A stretch of DNA of 64,000 nucleotides from Streptomyces sp. SS1-1 (GCF_008973465.1 NZ_WBXN01000004.1:1674001-1738000); one strand, 5' to 3'. Positions 8,258 through 18,037 are shown, counted from the first letter of the stretch. The notes: generated by a model not told the origin, from the sequence alone. Program-made: numbers and translations.

Positions 8258-8280
8258 CATGTATACCCGTTAGGTATGCG
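8258..8280. promoter_or_regulatory. Operator dyad in the solute-binding gene / padR divergent promoter region
   Basis: ATACC-N5-GGTAT (8263-8277) is a perfect five-base-arm dyad. On the minus strand it reads ATACCTAACGGGTAT, sharing TACCTAAC with the two sites near 6786 and 6900. It sits just before a possible padR -10 (TACTAG, 8284-8289). PadR regulators usually bind such dyads in their own promoter, so autoregulation plus control of the sugar genes is a reasonable inference. Confidence 0.5.
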
Positions 8281-8330
8281 CGATACTAGGGTCTGCGGCA
8301 CATTGGCTCGGGACGGGGAGGAGAGCACGA

Positions 8331-8846
8331 GTGCGGCTGCCCCTCCTGGCCCTGCTGGCGCGCGGCCCGGCGCACGGATACGAGCTGAAGCAGGACCTTG
8401 AGCAACTGCTGGGCTCCGCGTACCCTCAGCCGAACGTCGGCCAGATCTACGTCACCCTCGGCCGTCTCGAGAAGTCGGGACTCATAGAGGGCGAGGACGT
8501 CGAGCAGTCGGGCCGGCCCAACAAGAAGGTCTACCACCTCACCGACGCCGGGCGTGAGGCGCTGCACGCCTGGTTCGAGGAGACCGAGGACGAGCCTCGG
8601 GTACGGGACGAGTTCTTCATGAAACTGGCCCTCGCCCCGCAGACCGGCCTCGCCGACCAGATCGCCCTCATCAACCGACAGCGGCGCCAGTACCTGAACA
8701 CCATGCGTCACCTGTCGAAGCTGGCCGCCGCCGAGAACCGGGACAACCGCGTCGCGCATCTGCTCATCGAGGGTGCGATGCTGCACCTCCAGGCGGACCT
8801 CGACTGGCTGGAACGGTGCCAGGAGGAGCTGGAGGAGCTGGAGTGA
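8331..8846 (+). CDS. PadR-family transcriptional regulator
   Basis: 171 residues. The N-terminal winged helix is typical of PadR: LLALLARGPAHGYELKQDLEQL, then PNVGQIYVTLGRLEKSGLIEGE, then KKVYHLTDAGREAL. The C-terminal half is helical (PadR C-terminal, VirR-like subgroup) and used for dimerisation. Start GTG at 8331 is preceded by GGGGAGGAG at a good distance. Its stop overlaps the ABC ATPase start (GTGA), the usual PadR-exporter arrangement, so it probably represses its own operon until an inducer binds. The dyad upstream (8263-8277) is the likely operator and also occurs at the sugar operon to the left. Confidence 0.9.
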   Translation: MRLPLLALLARGPAHGYELKQDLEQLLGSAYPQPNVGQIYVTLGRLEKSGLIEGEDVEQSGRPNKKVYHLTDAGREALHAWFEETEDEPRVRDEFFMKLALAPQTGLADQIALINRQRRQYLNTMRHLSKLAAAENRDNRVAHLLIEGAMLHLQADLDWLERCQEELEELE

Positions 8847-9595
8847 GCGACGACCCCACTCCTGTGCTGCGCGCCGAGGGCCTGGTCAAGACGCATCACG
8901 GCGAAGGCGCCCCGGCCCACGCCGTGCGGGGTGTCGACCTCCGCGTGCGACGCGGCGAGTTCGTCGCCGTCACCGGCCCGTCCGGTGCCGGCAAGTCGAC
9001 CCTGCTGCATCTGCTCGGCGGTCTGCAGCGCCCGGACAGCGGCAGCATCTGGCTGGACGGCGAGTGCGCGGACGGCTGGCGCGAGGCCCGCTGGGCGGTC
9101 GAGCGCCGCAAGCGCATCGGCATCGTGTTCCAGTTCTTCAACCTGGTCTCCGACCTGTCCGTCGCCGACAACGTGGAGCTGCCCGCCCTGCTGGCCGGCG
9201 TCCCGCCGAAGCGGGCCCGCGCCGAGCGCGCGGACCTGCTGGCCGAGCTGGGCCTGGAGGGCAAGGAGCGCAGCATGCCGGGCGAGCTGTCCGGCGGTGA
9301 GCAGCAGCGCGTCGCGCTCGCCCGGGCCCTGGTGAACCGTCCGCCGCTGCTGCTGGCCGACGAGCCCGCGGGCAGCCTGGACAGCAAGGGCACCCGTGAG
9401 GTGATGCGGCTGCTGACCCGGTTCCACCAGCGCGGCCAGACCATCGTGCTGGTCACCCACGACGCCCGGCTCGCGAGCGCCGCCGACCGTGTGATCAGCT
9501 TCTTCGACGGCCGGATAGCCGACGACGCGGCGCTCGACGGCGGTGCCCCGCCCCGCCGGGCCGGCGCCTCCGGTGTGCTGGAGCTCAGGGACTGA
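8843..9595 (+). CDS. ABC transporter ATP-binding protein (LolD/MacB-type)
   Basis: 250 residues. Walker A GPSGAGKS near residue 45, signature LSGGEQQR near residue 150 and Walker B LLLADEPAGSLDS near residue 170 are intact, followed by VTHDARLA (H-loop). The sequence class is that of ATPases that work with FtsX-like permeases in peptide or lipid export and antibiotic defence. GTG at 8843 overlaps the padR stop, so the two are coupled. The next gene is the matching permease. Cytoplasmic face of the membrane; substrate unknown. Confidence 0.94.
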   Translation: MSDDPTPVLRAEGLVKTHHGEGAPAHAVRGVDLRVRRGEFVAVTGPSGAGKSTLLHLLGGLQRPDSGSIWLDGECADGWREARWAVERRKRIGIVFQFFNLVSDLSVADNVELPALLAGVPPKRARAERADLLAELGLEGKERSMPGELSGGEQQRVALARALVNRPPLLLADEPAGSLDSKGTREVMRLLTRFHQRGQTIVLVTHDARLASAADRVISFFDGRIADDAALDGGAPPRRAGASGVLELRD

Positions 9596-9645
9596 CATGC
9601 CGGAGTACGACCGCCGCCCCGCGTCCGGGCCGAGGGGCTGAGGCC

Positions 9646-11928
9646 ATGCGAGCCACCCTGCGCTGGGCGCACTCCGATCTGCGCACGCACCGCGGCGAGG
9701 CGCTGTTCCTGGTGCTGGCCACGGCCGGGATCGTCGTCTCGCTGCTGCTGGCCACCGCCCTGTTCGGGTACGCCACCAACCCGTGGCAACGCGTCTTCAC
9801 CCAGGCGCACGGCGCGCACGTGTGGCTGCACACCGGGCCGTCCGCCGACACCGGCAGGCTGACCGAGCTCGACGGCGTCGAGTCCGTCACCGGCTCCTAC
9901 CCCACCGCCTCCGCCACCCTCGCCTCCCGGGGCGCGCGTGCCGCCGTCGAACTGCGCGGCACCCCCGAGGAGCCGTCCGTGGGCCGCCCCCTGCTGACGT
10001 CCGGCCACTGGCTGGACCCGTCGAACCCGGACGGGGTGGTCCTGGAGAGCCGGCTCGCCCGCGCCCTGCTCGCCGCGCCCGGCGACACCCTCACCCTGCC
10101 CGGCACGGACCGCACGGTGACGGTCCTCGGCGTGGCGGACAGCGCGGAGAAGCGCTACCGGCCCGGTGAGCAGCCGGGACTGGTCTGGGCGCAGCCGTCC
10201 GCCGTGCGCGACCCGAGGGGCCAGGTGGTGGCGCTGCGCCTCACCGACCCCGAGGACACCGACTACGCCGTCCAGCGCGCCGTGACCGTGCTGGGCGCCG
10301 GCGCGGTCAGCGAGGTCTCCACCTGGAAGCAGGCCCGGGCGGAGGCGCAGGGCGACAACCGGCTGCTCGGGCAGGTGCTGGGGCTGTTCGGGCTGGGCGC
10401 CCTGGTGGCGGCGGGGCTGGCCGTGCACGGCGCGATCGGCACCCGGATCCGCGGGCATCTGCGGGACATATCGGTGCTGAAGGCGATCGGGTTCACCCCC
10501 GGGCAGGTCGTCCGGGTCTTCCTGCTCCAGCACCTCGCGTACGCGCTGCTGGGCGCGCTGGCCGCCGCGGCCGTCGTGCAGGGCCTGGGCAGCCGGATAC
10601 CGGGGCGGCTCGGGGACGCGGTCGGGGTGTGGCACGGGCTGCCCGGGCACACGGTGTCCCTGCTCGTGGTGCCGGTCGCCGTGGTGCTGTTCATCGGCGC
10701 GACCACCGGGCTCGCCGCGTGGCGGGCGGGGCGGGTGCCTCCGGTGCCGGTGCCGCGGCGGGCGTCCGCGCCCGGCGGACGGCTGTCGGGCGCGGCCCGC
10801 AGTGCGCTGGGGCTGCGGCTGCCGCCGGCGCTGGTGCTGGGCTGGCACCGGGCGTTCAGCAGGCGTCTGCGGTCCCCGGCCACGGTCGCGCGGCTGGCGC
10901 TGCCGCTGCTGCTGATCGTGGTGGCGATGAGCGCCTGGACCACCATCGAGCGCTTCGACGGCCGGCCGGAGCAGGTCGGTCTGCCGACCTCGCTCACCGT
11001 CCACGCCGACGCCGGCCTGTCCGGCCGGGCCGCCCGGACCCTGCTGGAGGGCGACCCGCAGGTGGCGGCCGCCTATCCGGGCGTCGAGGTGGCGGCACTG
11101 GTCCCGGGGCAGACGGCCACGATCGCGCTGCGCGGGCTCGGCACCCGGCAGGACCCCTACCCGTACTCCCTGGCCGAGGGCCGGGCCGCGACGGGCCGCG
11201 ACGAGGCCGTCGCCGGCCAGGGGCTGCTGGCACTGCTGGACGCGCGGGTCGGCGACTGGGTCCGCATCACCGTGGGCGAGCAGCCGCAGATCCTGCACAT
11301 AGTGGGCCGCAGCATCGAGCCGGAGAACGCCGGGCGGGTCATCTCGACCTCCCTCGACACCCTCCGGGAGAACGACCCCGGGCTCGGGCCCACCCTCTAC
11401 GAACTGCGGTTGCGTCCCGGCGCCGACCCGGGCACGGTCGCCGACCGGCTCACGGCCGCCGGGCAGGGACACCTGGACGTGCACGCCGTGCCCAACCCGG
11501 CCGACGGGCTGTCGCCGCTGCGCGGGGTGATCGTGGGGCTGATCGTCGTCCTGGCCCTCATCGGGCTGATCGAACTGCTGACGGCGATCGGCGGGACGGT
11601 GCGCGAGGGCGAACGCGATCTGCTGGCTCTGAAGGCCATCGGTCTCTCCCCCCGGCAGATCACCGCGATCACCGTGGTGTCGACGGCGTGCACCGCCCTG
11701 GCCGCGGCGGCCGTCGCCACCGGGCTCGGGGTGCCGCTCGCGCGCTGGCTCATCGACGCGCAGGGAGCGTCGAGCGGGATCGGCTCCGGAATCGCCGCGG
11801 GGCCGTCGGCGCTGCTTCTGCTGCTGCTCTGCGCGGCGGCGGTGACGGGGGCGGCGGCGCTGGCCGCGCTCCCGGCGTCCCGGGCGGCCCGCCGCCGCCT
11901 CGCGGACACACTGAGCGCGGTGGCCTGA
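9646..11928 (+). CDS. FtsX-type ABC transporter permease
   Basis: 760 residues in two related halves. A membrane anchor near residues 20-40 is followed by an extracytoplasmic domain of about 180 residues, then three membrane segments (around 245-265, 295-320 and 345-365). The second half repeats this: an anchor near 410-430, an extracytoplasmic domain, and three segments at the C-terminus. Each half carries an FtsX core signature, ISVLKAIGFTPGQVVRVF and LLALKAIGLSPRQITAI. This is the duplicated permease typical of PadR-linked ABC exporters and would form the transporter with the preceding ATPase. Start ATG 9646 follows GAGGGGCTGAGG. Substrate is not readable; antimicrobial or cell-envelope stress defence is plausible. 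Confidence 0.9.
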   Translation: MRATLRWAHSDLRTHRGEALFLVLATAGIVVSLLLATALFGYATNPWQRVFTQAHGAHVWLHTGPSADTGRLTELDGVESVTGSYPTASATLASRGARAAVELRGTPEEPSVGRPLLTSGHWLDPSNPDGVVLESRLARALLAAPGDTLTLPGTDRTVTVLGVADSAEKRYRPGEQPGLVWAQPSAVRDPRGQVVALRLTDPEDTDYAVQRAVTVLGAGAVSEVSTWKQARAEAQGDNRLLGQVLGLFGLGALVAAGLAVHGAIGTRIRGHLRDISVLKAIGFTPGQVVRVFLLQHLAYALLGALAAAAVVQGLGSRIPGRLGDAVGVWHGLPGHTVSLLVVPVAVVLFIGATTGLAAWRAGRVPPVPVPRRASAPGGRLSGAARSALGLRLPPALVLGWHRAFSRRLRSPATVARLALPLLLIVVAMSAWTTIERFDGRPEQVGLPTSLTVHADAGLSGRAARTLLEGDPQVAAAYPGVEVAALVPGQTATIALRGLGTRQDPYPYSLAEGRAATGRDEAVAGQGLLALLDARVGDWVRITVGEQPQILHIVGRSIEPENAGRVISTSLDTLRENDPGLGPTLYELRLRPGADPGTVADRLTAAGQGHLDVHAVPNPADGLSPLRGVIVGLIVVLALIGLIELLTAIGGTVREGERDLLALKAIGLSPRQITAITVVSTACTALAAAAVATGLGVPLARWLIDAQGASSGIGSGIAAGPSALLLLLLCAAAVTGAAALAALPASRAARRRLADTLSAVA

Positions 11929-12022
11929 CCCGTCCGCTGCCCGTGGAGGACGGCGGGCGGGCGGGACCGGCCGGCGGGAGGCGGACGGCCGGCCACGCGC
12001 CGCCCGCTTCCCGCACCCGTCG

Positions 12023-13678
12023 TCACGCCCGGCCGCGCAGCTCCCGGTACCGGGTGACGAGGGCCTTCGTCGACACGTCGAGTCCCGGCACGTCGGCGCC
12101 CTCGGTCAGCGCGGGCTCGACCCGCTTGGCGAGGACCTTGCCGAGCTCGACGCCCCACTGGTCGAAGGAGTCGATGTTCCACACGGCGCCCTGTACGAAC
12201 ACCTTGTGCTCGTACAGCGCGACCAACTGGCCCAGCACGGACGGCGTCAGCTCACGGGCGAGGATCGTCGTCGTCGGATGGTCGCCCTTGAACGTCTTGT
12301 GCGCCACCAGTTCCTCGGGCACACCCTCGGCCCGTACCTCGTCCGGTGTCTTGCCGAACGCCAGCGCCTGCGTCTGCGCGAAAAAGTTCGCCATCAGCAG
12401 GTCGTGCTGGCCCTTGAGCCGGTCGCTCATCTCGGCGACGGGCTCGGCGAAACCGATGAAGTCGGCCGGGATCAGCTTGGTGCCCTGGTGGATCAACTGG
12501 TAGTAGGCGTGCTGCCCGTTGGTGCCGGGCGTGCCCCACACCACAGGCCCGGTCTGCCAGTCCACCTCGCGCCCGTCCCGCCCGACGGACTTGCCGTTGG
12601 ACTCCATGTCCAACTGCTGGAGATAGGCGGTGAACTTCGACAGGTAGTGGCTGTACGGCAGGACCGCGTGCGACTGGGCGTCGTGGAAGTTGCCGTACCA
12701 GATGCCCAGGAGGCCGAGCAGGAGCGGCACGTTGGACTCGGCGGGCGCGGTGCGGAAGTGTTCGTCGACGGTGTGGAAGCCGTCGAGCATCTCGCGGAAG
12801 CGGTCCGGGCCAATCGCGATCATCAGCGAGAGGCCGATCGCGGAGTCGTACGAGTAGCGGCCGCCCACCCAGTCCCAGAACTCGAACATGTTGGCGGTGT
12901 CGATGCCGAAGTCGGCGACCTTCCCCGCGTTGGTCGACAGCGCCACGAAGTGCCGGGCGACCGCTTCCGGTCCGGCCTTCAGCTCGGCGAGCAGCCATTC
13001 ACGCGCCGAGGTGGCGTTGGTGATCGTCTCGATCGTGGTGAAGGTCTTGGACGCGATGATGAACAGCGTCTCGGCCGCGTCCAGATCGCGGGTGGCCTCG
13101 TGCAGGTCGGCGCCGTCCACGTTGGACACGAAGCGCACCGTGAGGTCCCGGTCGGTGAAGGCGCGCAGCGCCTCGTACGCCATCGCCGGGCCGAGGTCGG
13201 AGCCGCCGATGCCGATGTTGACGACGTTCTTGATCCGCCGGCCGGTGTGACCGGTCCAGGCCCCGGAGCGGACCCGTCCGGCGAAGTCCGCCATCTTGTC
13301 GAGGACGGCGTGCACCGCGGGGACCACGTTCTCCCCGTCGACCTCGATCACCGCGTCGCGCGGGGCCCGCAGGGCGGTGTGCAGCACCGCGCGGCCCTCG
13401 GTTGTGTTGATCTTCTCGCCGCGGAACATGGCGTCCCGCAGTCCGAAGACGTCCGTGGCGGCGGCCAGCTCGCGCAGCAGCCGCAGCGTCTCATCGGTGA
13501 CCAGGTGCTTGGAGTAGTCGATGTGCAGGTCACCGACCTGCAGGGTGTACCCCGTGCCCCGGCCCGGGTCGGCGGCGAACAGCTCCCGCAGCCCCACACC
13601 GGCGAGCTCCTCACGGTGCTCGGCCAGCGCGGTCCACTCGGGGGTCTGGTTGAGCCTGGTACGGCCGTCTGCGTTCAT
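12023..13678 (-). CDS. pgi: Glucose-6-phosphate isomerase
   Basis: 551 residues, standard long-form Pgi. It interconverts glucose-6-phosphate and fructose-6-phosphate in glycolysis/gluconeogenesis. Signatures seen are [18 protein letters not shown] (phosphosugar-binding region), [30 protein letters not shown] and DQWGVELGK near the C-terminus, the last carrying the conserved active-site Lys of the family. Start ATG 13678 ([15 protein letters not shown]) is the conserved N-terminus; a weak AGAAGG lies 14 bases before it. It converges on the ABC permease gene, with 94 very GC-rich bases between the two. It sits a few genes from pgl and the gap-pgk-tpiA cluster, fitting a central-carbon neighbourhood. 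Confidence 0.96.
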   Translation of the reverse strand: MNADGRTRLNQTPEWTALAEHREELAGVGLRELFAADPGRGTGYTLQVGDLHIDYSKHLVTDETLRLLRELAAATDVFGLRDAMFRGEKINTTEGRAVLHTALRAPRDAVIEVDGENVVPAVHAVLDKMADFAGRVRSGAWTGHTGRRIKNVVNIGIGGSDLGPAMAYEALRAFTDRDLTVRFVSNVDGADLHEATRDLDAAETLFIIASKTFTTIETITNATSAREWLLAELKAGPEAVARHFVALSTNAGKVADFGIDTANMFEFWDWVGGRYSYDSAIGLSLMIAIGPDRFREMLDGFHTVDEHFRTAPAESNVPLLLGLLGIWYGNFHDAQSHAVLPYSHYLSKFTAYLQQLDMESNGKSVGRDGREVDWQTGPVVWGTPGTNGQHAYYQLIHQGTKLIPADFIGFAEPVAEMSDRLKGQHDLLMANFFAQTQALAFGKTPDEVRAEGVPEELVAHKTFKGDHPTTTILARELTPSVLGQLVALYEHKVFVQGAVWNIDSFDQWGVELGKVLAKRVEPALTEGADVPGLDVSTKALVTRYRELRGRA

Positions 13679-13730
13679 GTCCGACTTCAGCCTTCTTTCG
13701 TGCCTGTCCCAGCTGTTCCAACCTAATTGA

Positions 13731-14999
13731 TCAGCGCGGGACGTGAGCCGTCGTGACGTCGCCGTCCGGCGCATCCACAGATACGTCCCGCGCAGGCCCG
13801 GGTATCAGCGCGAGGACGGACAGGACGAAGAAGCCGGCGGTGAGCAGGGCGGGTGTGTTCGGGCCCCAGGCGGTGGCGACGGCCCCGCCGAGCAGGGCGC
13901 CCAGCGGGGCGCCGGCCACGGCCAGGGTGCGGAAGGCGGAGGCGACCCGGCCCAGCAGGTCTGCGGGGGTCCGCCGTTGCATCAAGGTCGTGGTGTTGAC
14001 GTTCCAGACCATGCCCATGAAGCCGAAGACCGCGAGGGCCACCGCCAGCGCCGTCAGGCTGCGCACGGCACCCATCACGACGAGGGCGCCGATCTGCACG
14101 AGCCCGGCGGCCAGAACGGCCCGGGTCAGCCCGAGCCGGGCGGTGATCGGCCCGTGCCCGAGCCCGCCCGCCAGGCTGCCCGCGGCGTACGCGGTGGAGG
14201 CGACGGCGTACCCGGTGGTGCCCGCGTCGAGCCAGCCGGTGACCAGGACGACGAGGGTGGCGACGAGGGCGCCCATCCCGATGTTGCACAGGGCGGTCGC
14301 GGCGCACAGGCCGCGCAGGGCCCGGTCCCGCCACAGGGTGCGCAGCCCGTCGGTGATCTCCCGGCGCAGGGTGCTGCCCTCGGGCCGGGCCGCCCGGTCC
14401 GGTGGCGGGGTGCGCAGGGAGGCGACGAGGGCCGCCGCCAGCAGGAAGGTCGCGGCGTCGGCCAGGAAGGGGGCGGCGGCGCCTGACAGGAGTAGCAGCG
14501 GCACCGCGGGCGCCCCGAGCAGTCCGCCGGCGATCCGCTGCCCGGTCATCAGCCGGGCGTTCGCCGCGCCGAGCGCGTCCCGGTCGACGAGGGCGGGGAG
14601 CAGGGCCGTGGAGGCGTTGTCGAACAGGGTCTGGAGCGTGGTCAGGGTGAAGGCCAGGGCGATGAGCAGGCCGATCGAGGCGTGCCCGAGGGCCACGGCG
14701 ACCGCGAAGGCGGCGACCAGGGCGCCCCGGAGGGCGTCCACCGTCCACATCGCGCGGCGCTGGTCGACGCGGTCGGCGACGGCTCCCCCGAGCAGGCCGA
14801 AGACGATCCACGGCAGATAGCCGCAGGCGGTGACCGCGGCGATCGGCAGGGGCCGGTCGGTCAGCGTGACGGCGAGCAACGGCAGGGCGGCCGTACGGAG
14901 GGAGTCGCCGAAGCCGGAGAGCACGGCGGCACCCCACAGCCGCCCGAAGCCGCCGCGCCAGGCGGGCGCGCGCACGCCCGTCTCCCCCGTCGTCGCCAC
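13731..14999 (-). CDS. MFS transporter under a DNA-damage-type promoter
   Basis: 422 residues with about twelve hydrophobic segments. The motif between segments two and three reads [14 protein letters not shown]. The protein resembles the MdtH/enterobactin-exporter-like MFS_3 efflux family. GTG at 14999 is chosen for its GGGAGGGGG ribosome site 6 bases upstream and because the longer frame begins in the promoter. The promoter at 15045-15067 is a perfect RecA-NDp/PafBC type, so expression probably rises after DNA damage. Substrate is unknown; export of a genotoxic compound or toxic metabolite is inferred only from the promoter. Confidence 0.88.
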   Translation of the reverse strand: MATTGETGVRAPAWRGGFGRLWGAAVLSGFGDSLRTAALPLLAVTLTDRPLPIAAVTACGYLPWIVFGLLGGAVADRVDQRRAMWTVDALRGALVAAFAVAVALGHASIGLLIALAFTLTTLQTLFDNASTALLPALVDRDALGAANARLMTGQRIAGGLLGAPAVPLLLLSGAAAPFLADAATFLLAAALVASLRTPPPDRAARPEGSTLRREITDGLRTLWRDRALRGLCAATALCNIGMGALVATLVVLVTGWLDAGTTGYAVASTAYAAGSLAGGLGHGPITARLGLTRAVLAAGLVQIGALVVMGAVRSLTALAVALAVFGFMGMVWNVNTTTLMQRRTPADLLGRVASAFRTLAVAGAPLGALLGGAVATAWGPNTPALLTAGFFVLSVLALIPGPARDVSVDAPDGDVTTAHVPR

Positions 15000-15044
15000 A
15001 GGTCCCCCTCCCGGTGCGTCGACGCGTGGACGTCGACGAGAACA

Positions 15045-15067
15045 ACCGTAGAGGGCACCACTGACAA
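15045..15067 (-). promoter_or_regulatory. RecA-NDp/PafBC-type promoter of the MFS gene
   Basis: On the minus strand: TTGTCAGTG (15059-15067), eight bases, then TACGGT (15045-15050). This matches the actinobacterial DNA-damage promoter TTGTCRGTG-N8-TAnnnT without a mismatch. Transcription would begin near 15038, leaving a leader of about 39 bases that holds the ribosome site. Confidence 0.82.
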
Positions 15068-15106
15068 CGGCCCCGGGGCGTGGACGGGCCGGGGGGTGAC
15101 ACGGCT

Positions 15107-15136
15107 CCGGCCGAGTGCCCTGGGGCACCCGGCCGG
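15107..15136 (-). terminator. Putative terminator after the rbpA-like gene
   Basis: Fourteen-base arms 15107-15120 and 15123-15136 pair with one mismatch and a very short central turn, 10 bases past the stop. It separates the rbpA-like gene from the MFS promoter immediately downstream. Confidence 0.5.
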
Positions 15137-15146
15137 TCGTCAATGT

Positions 15147-15482
15147 CTAGATCTCGCCCCGCAGTTTGGCGAGCGCCTCGGCGAGGATCGCCTCGCCGTC
15201 CGCGTCGCTGCGCCGCTCCCGTACGTACGCCAGGTGCGTCTTGTACGGCTCGGTGCGCGGCGGGTCCGGCGGGTTGTCCCGGTCCTGTCCGGCGGGGAAG
15301 CCACAGCGGGGGCAGTCCCAGGTGTCGGGGACCTGCGCGTCGCTGGCGAAGCTGGGCTGCGTCTCGTGCCCGTTGGAGCACCAGAAGGAGATGCGCAGAC
15401 GCGGTGCGGACTCGCCGCGCTCGGCCTCGCCCATCGGCCCCGCCCCGACCCGGCTTCCTCGGATCGCGTTGCCACTTGCCAC
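15147..15482 (-). CDS. RbpA-family RNA polymerase-binding protein
   Basis: 111 residues. RbpA is an actinobacterial protein that binds the sigma factor and RNA polymerase and stabilises open promoter complexes. Seen here are a basic N-terminus with RGSRVG, a zinc-ribbon-like core (CSNGHETQPSF near residue 35 and CPRCGFPAG near residue 57) and a C-terminal helical region with THLAYVRERRS and LAEALAKLRGEI, the sigma-interacting part in RbpA. It is clearly diverged from the main RbpA as I know it from S. coelicolor, so it is probably the second paralogue. GTG at 15482 has AGGGAG 7 bases upstream. It stands alone beside secG. Confidence 0.82.
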   Translation of the reverse strand: MASGNAIRGSRVGAGPMGEAERGESAPRLRISFWCSNGHETQPSFASDAQVPDTWDCPRCGFPAGQDRDNPPDPPRTEPYKTHLAYVRERRSDADGEAILAEALAKLRGEI

Positions 15483-15613
15483 GGTCGTAACTCCCTGCGT
15501 GATGGTGCCACAAAGCGAGTCGGCGTTTCGCTTCGCTGCGAGCGCCTCAGTCTACGTAAGGCCCAACGCGCGTCCAGTGCTTGGAGTTACAAGCCCCCCA
15601 CACCTAGACGCAA

Positions 15614-15658
15614 GCCCCATGATAGGCCGCGCTGAGCTGCGCGTACCGAACATGGGGC
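15614..15658 (-). terminator. Two-part hairpin terminator after secG
   Basis: Outer stem GCCCCATG (15614-15621) with CATGGGGC (15651-15658); inner stem CGCGC (15628-15632) with GCGCG (15639-15643). It lies 26 bases beyond the secG stop and would close the tpiA/pgk-secG transcript. Confidence 0.6.
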
Positions 15659-15683
15659 CTTACGTGAGGACGGTGTGTGCCGG

Positions 15684-15920
15684 TCAGTTGTTCACCTTGA
15701 TCAGCATGCCCAGCACGACAATGCACGCGAACCACAGCAAACCGACCACCACGGTGATCCGGTCCAGGTTGCGCTCGGCGACGGAGGAGCCGCCGACGGA
15801 CGACTGCATGCCGCCACCGAACATGTCGGAGAGGCCGCCGCCCTTCCCCTTGTGCATCAGCACCAGCAGCATCAGCAACCCGCTGAAGACGATCAGGGCG
15901 ATCGAGAACCCCAAAACCAC
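15684..15920 (-). CDS. secG: Preprotein translocase subunit SecG
   Basis: 78 residues, normal for actinobacterial SecG. There are two membrane helices: FSIALIVFSGLLMLLVLM near the N-terminus and ITVVVGLLWFACIVVLGML near the C-terminus. The conserved cytoplasmic loop HKGKGGGLSDMFGGG lies between them. It is the small subunit of the SecYEG protein-export channel. The GTG at 15920 gives the family N-terminus MVLGFSIA; a weak GAGAG precedes it. It follows pgk-tpiA in the same direction, the conserved actinobacterial arrangement. Confidence 0.95.
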   Translation of the reverse strand: MVLGFSIALIVFSGLLMLLVLMHKGKGGGLSDMFGGGMQSSVGGSSVAERNLDRITVVVGLLWFACIVVLGMLIKVNN

Positions 15921-16042
15921 GGCTGGACCAACTCTCTCGGACTCGGATGAACGACGGGGGCACGGTAGCCGCGCGGAGCGAGCCACGCTTGCAGGCCTAC
16001 CATGCCCCCGCAAGGGTACGACGGATCGCCGCTATGGCCTAC

Positions 16043-16819
16043 TCACTGGTCACGGAATCGCACGATCTTGACGAACTCGTCCGCGTCCAGGGAGGCACCG
16101 CCGACCAGGGCGCCGTCGATGTCGGCCTGCGCCATGATCTCGGCGACGTTGCCCGACTTCACGGAGCCGCCGTACTGGATGCGGACCTTGTCGGCCACGT
16201 CCTGCGAGTACAGCTCGGCGATCTTGCCGCGGATGGCGGCGCAGACCTCCTGCGCGTCCTCGGCGCCGCAGACCTTGCCGGTGCCGATGGCCCAGACGGG
16301 CTCGTAGGCGATCACGACGGTCTCGGCCTGCTCGGCGGGGAGGTCCTTGAGACCGCCCTCGACCTGGGTGAGCGTGTGGGAGACGTGGTTGCCGGCCTCG
16401 CGGACGTCCAGCTCCTCGCCGACGCACAGGATCGGAGTCAGGCCGTGCTTGTAGGCGGCCTTCACCTTGGCGTTGACGATCTCGTCGGTCTCGGCGTGGT
16501 ACTGGCGGCGCTCGGAGTGGCCGACCGCCACGTACGTGCACTTCAGCTTGGCCAGCATGGACCCGGAGATCTCGCCGGTGTAGGCGCCGGAGTCGTGCGC
16601 GGAGAGGTCCTGGGCGCCGTACTTGATCTTCAGCTTGTCGCCGTCGACCAGGGTCTGCACCGAGCGCAGGTCCGTGAAGGGCGGCAGGACCGCGACCTCG
16701 ACGGCCTCGTAGTCCTTGTCGGCCAGGGCGAAGGCGAGCTTCTGGACGTGCGCGATGGCCTCGAGGTGGTTGAGGTTCATCTTCCAGTTGCCCGCCATCA
16801 GCGGCGTGCGCGTGCTCAT
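16043..16819 (-). CDS. tpiA: Triosephosphate isomerase
   Basis: 258 residues. It interconverts dihydroxyacetone phosphate and glyceraldehyde-3-phosphate. N-terminal GNWKMN with the active-site Asn and Lys, GHSERR with the catalytic His, the catalytic-Glu motif [11 protein letters not shown] and the phosphate-binding YGGSVKSGN and GALVGGASL are all intact. It starts 6 bases after the pgk stop, so the two are one transcript. The secG gene follows after about 120 bases. Confidence 0.97.
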   Translation of the reverse strand: MSTRTPLMAGNWKMNLNHLEAIAHVQKLAFALADKDYEAVEVAVLPPFTDLRSVQTLVDGDKLKIKYGAQDLSAHDSGAYTGEISGSMLAKLKCTYVAVGHSERRQYHAETDEIVNAKVKAAYKHGLTPILCVGEELDVREAGNHVSHTLTQVEGGLKDLPAEQAETVVIAYEPVWAIGTGKVCGAEDAQEVCAAIRGKIAELYSQDVADKVRIQYGGSVKSGNVAEIMAQADIDGALVGGASLDADEFVKIVRFRDQ

Positions 16820-16825
16820 AAAGAG

Positions 16826-18037
16826 TCAGTCCTCCAGTGCGGCGAGGCCGGGGAGCGTCTTGCCCTCGAGGTATTCGAGGGAGGCGCCGCCTCCGGTCGA
16901 GATGTGGCCGAATGCCGTCTCGTCGAAGCCCAGGGTACGGACGGCCGCGGCGGAGTCGCCGCCGCCCACCACGGTGAAGCCCTTGGAGTCGACGAGGGCC
17001 TGGGCGACCGCCTTGGTGCCCTCGGCGTAGTCGGGGTGCTCGAAGACGCCCATGGGGCCGTTCCAGAAGACGGTGGCGGCGTCGGCGAGCTTCGAGGCGT
17101 ACAGCTTGCGGGTCTCCGGACCGATGTCCAGGCCCTCCTGGTCGGCGGGGATGGCGTCCGCGGCGACGGTCGTGGGGTGGGCCGGGGCCTTGGTCTTCAG
17201 GTCCGGGAACTCGGACGCGACCAGGACGTCGACCGGCAGCACGATCTCCACGCCGCTCTTCTCGGCGCGCTCCAGGTACTCGGTGACGGCCGGGATCTGG
17301 TCCTCCTGGAGGAGGGAGATGCCGACCTCGTACCCCTTGGCCTTGAGGAAGGTGTACGCCATGCCGCCGCCGATGAGCAGCCGGTCGGCCTTGCCGAGCA
17401 GCTGGTCGATGACGGCGAGCTTGTCGGAGACCTTGGCGCCGCCGAGCGCGACGACGTACGGCCGCTGGACGTCGTCGGTGAGCTTCCTCAGGACGCCGAC
17501 CTCGGTGGCGATGAGGTGCCCGGCGTAGTGCGGCAGACGGGCCGGCAGGTCGTACACCGAGGCGTGCTTGCGGTGCACGGCACCGAAGCCGTCGCCGACG
17601 TAGACGTCGGCGAGCGCGGCGAGCTGGTCGGCGAAGGCGGCGCGCTCGGCGTCGTCCTTGCTGGTCTCACCGGCGTTGAAGCGCAGGTTCTCCACGACGG
17701 CGACCTGGCCGTCGGCGAGGCCCGCGACGACGCCCTGGGCGGAGTCGCCGACGGTGTCGGTCGCGAACGCGACGTCCGTGCCGAGGAGTTCACCGAGGCG
17801 CGCGGCGGCCGGGGCCAGGGAGAAGGCGGGGTCCGGGGCGCCCTTGGGGCGGCCCAGGTGGGAGGCGACGACCACGCGGGCGCCCGCCTCGGCGAGGGCC
17901 TTGACGGTGGGCAGCACGGCGCGGATGCGGCCGTCGTCGGTGATGGTGGTGCCGTCGAGCGGCACGTTCAGGTCGGCGCGGACGAACACCCGCTTGCCGG
18001 CGACGCCTTCGGAGAGAAGTTCGTCGATCGTCTTCAT
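16826..18037 (-). CDS. pgk: Phosphoglycerate kinase
   Basis: 403 residues, standard length. It converts 1,3-bisphosphoglycerate plus ADP to 3-phosphoglycerate plus ATP. Seen are [14 protein letters not shown] near the N-terminus, the substrate-binding LGRPKG, the hinge [14 protein letters not shown] and the nucleotide-binding [11 protein letters not shown] near the C-terminus. It is first in the pgk-tpiA-secG run. A hairpin separates it from gap, so the two may be transcribed apart or the hairpin may attenuate a gap-pgk readthrough message. Confidence 0.97.
   Translation of the reverse strand: MKTIDELLSEGVAGKRVFVRADLNVPLDGTTITDDGRIRAVLPTVKALAEAGARVVVASHLGRPKGAPDPAFSLAPAAARLGELLGTDVAFATDTVGDSAQGVVAGLADGQVAVVENLRFNAGETSKDDAERAAFADQLAALADVYVGDGFGAVHRKHASVYDLPARLPHYAGHLIATEVGVLRKLTDDVQRPYVVALGGAKVSDKLAVIDQLLGKADRLLIGGGMAYTFLKAKGYEVGISLLQEDQIPAVTEYLERAEKSGVEIVLPVDVLVASEFPDLKTKAPAHPTTVAADAIPADQEGLDIGPETRKLYASKLADAATVFWNGPMGVFEHPDYAEGTKAVAQALVDSKGFTVVGGGDSAAAVRTLGFDETAFGHISTGGGASLEYLEGKTLPGLAALED

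Noticed and set aside
11929..12022. Terminator between the ABC permease and pgi
   Set aside because: The spacer is full of CGGCCGG-type words that pair in several ways, but no single clean stem stands out.
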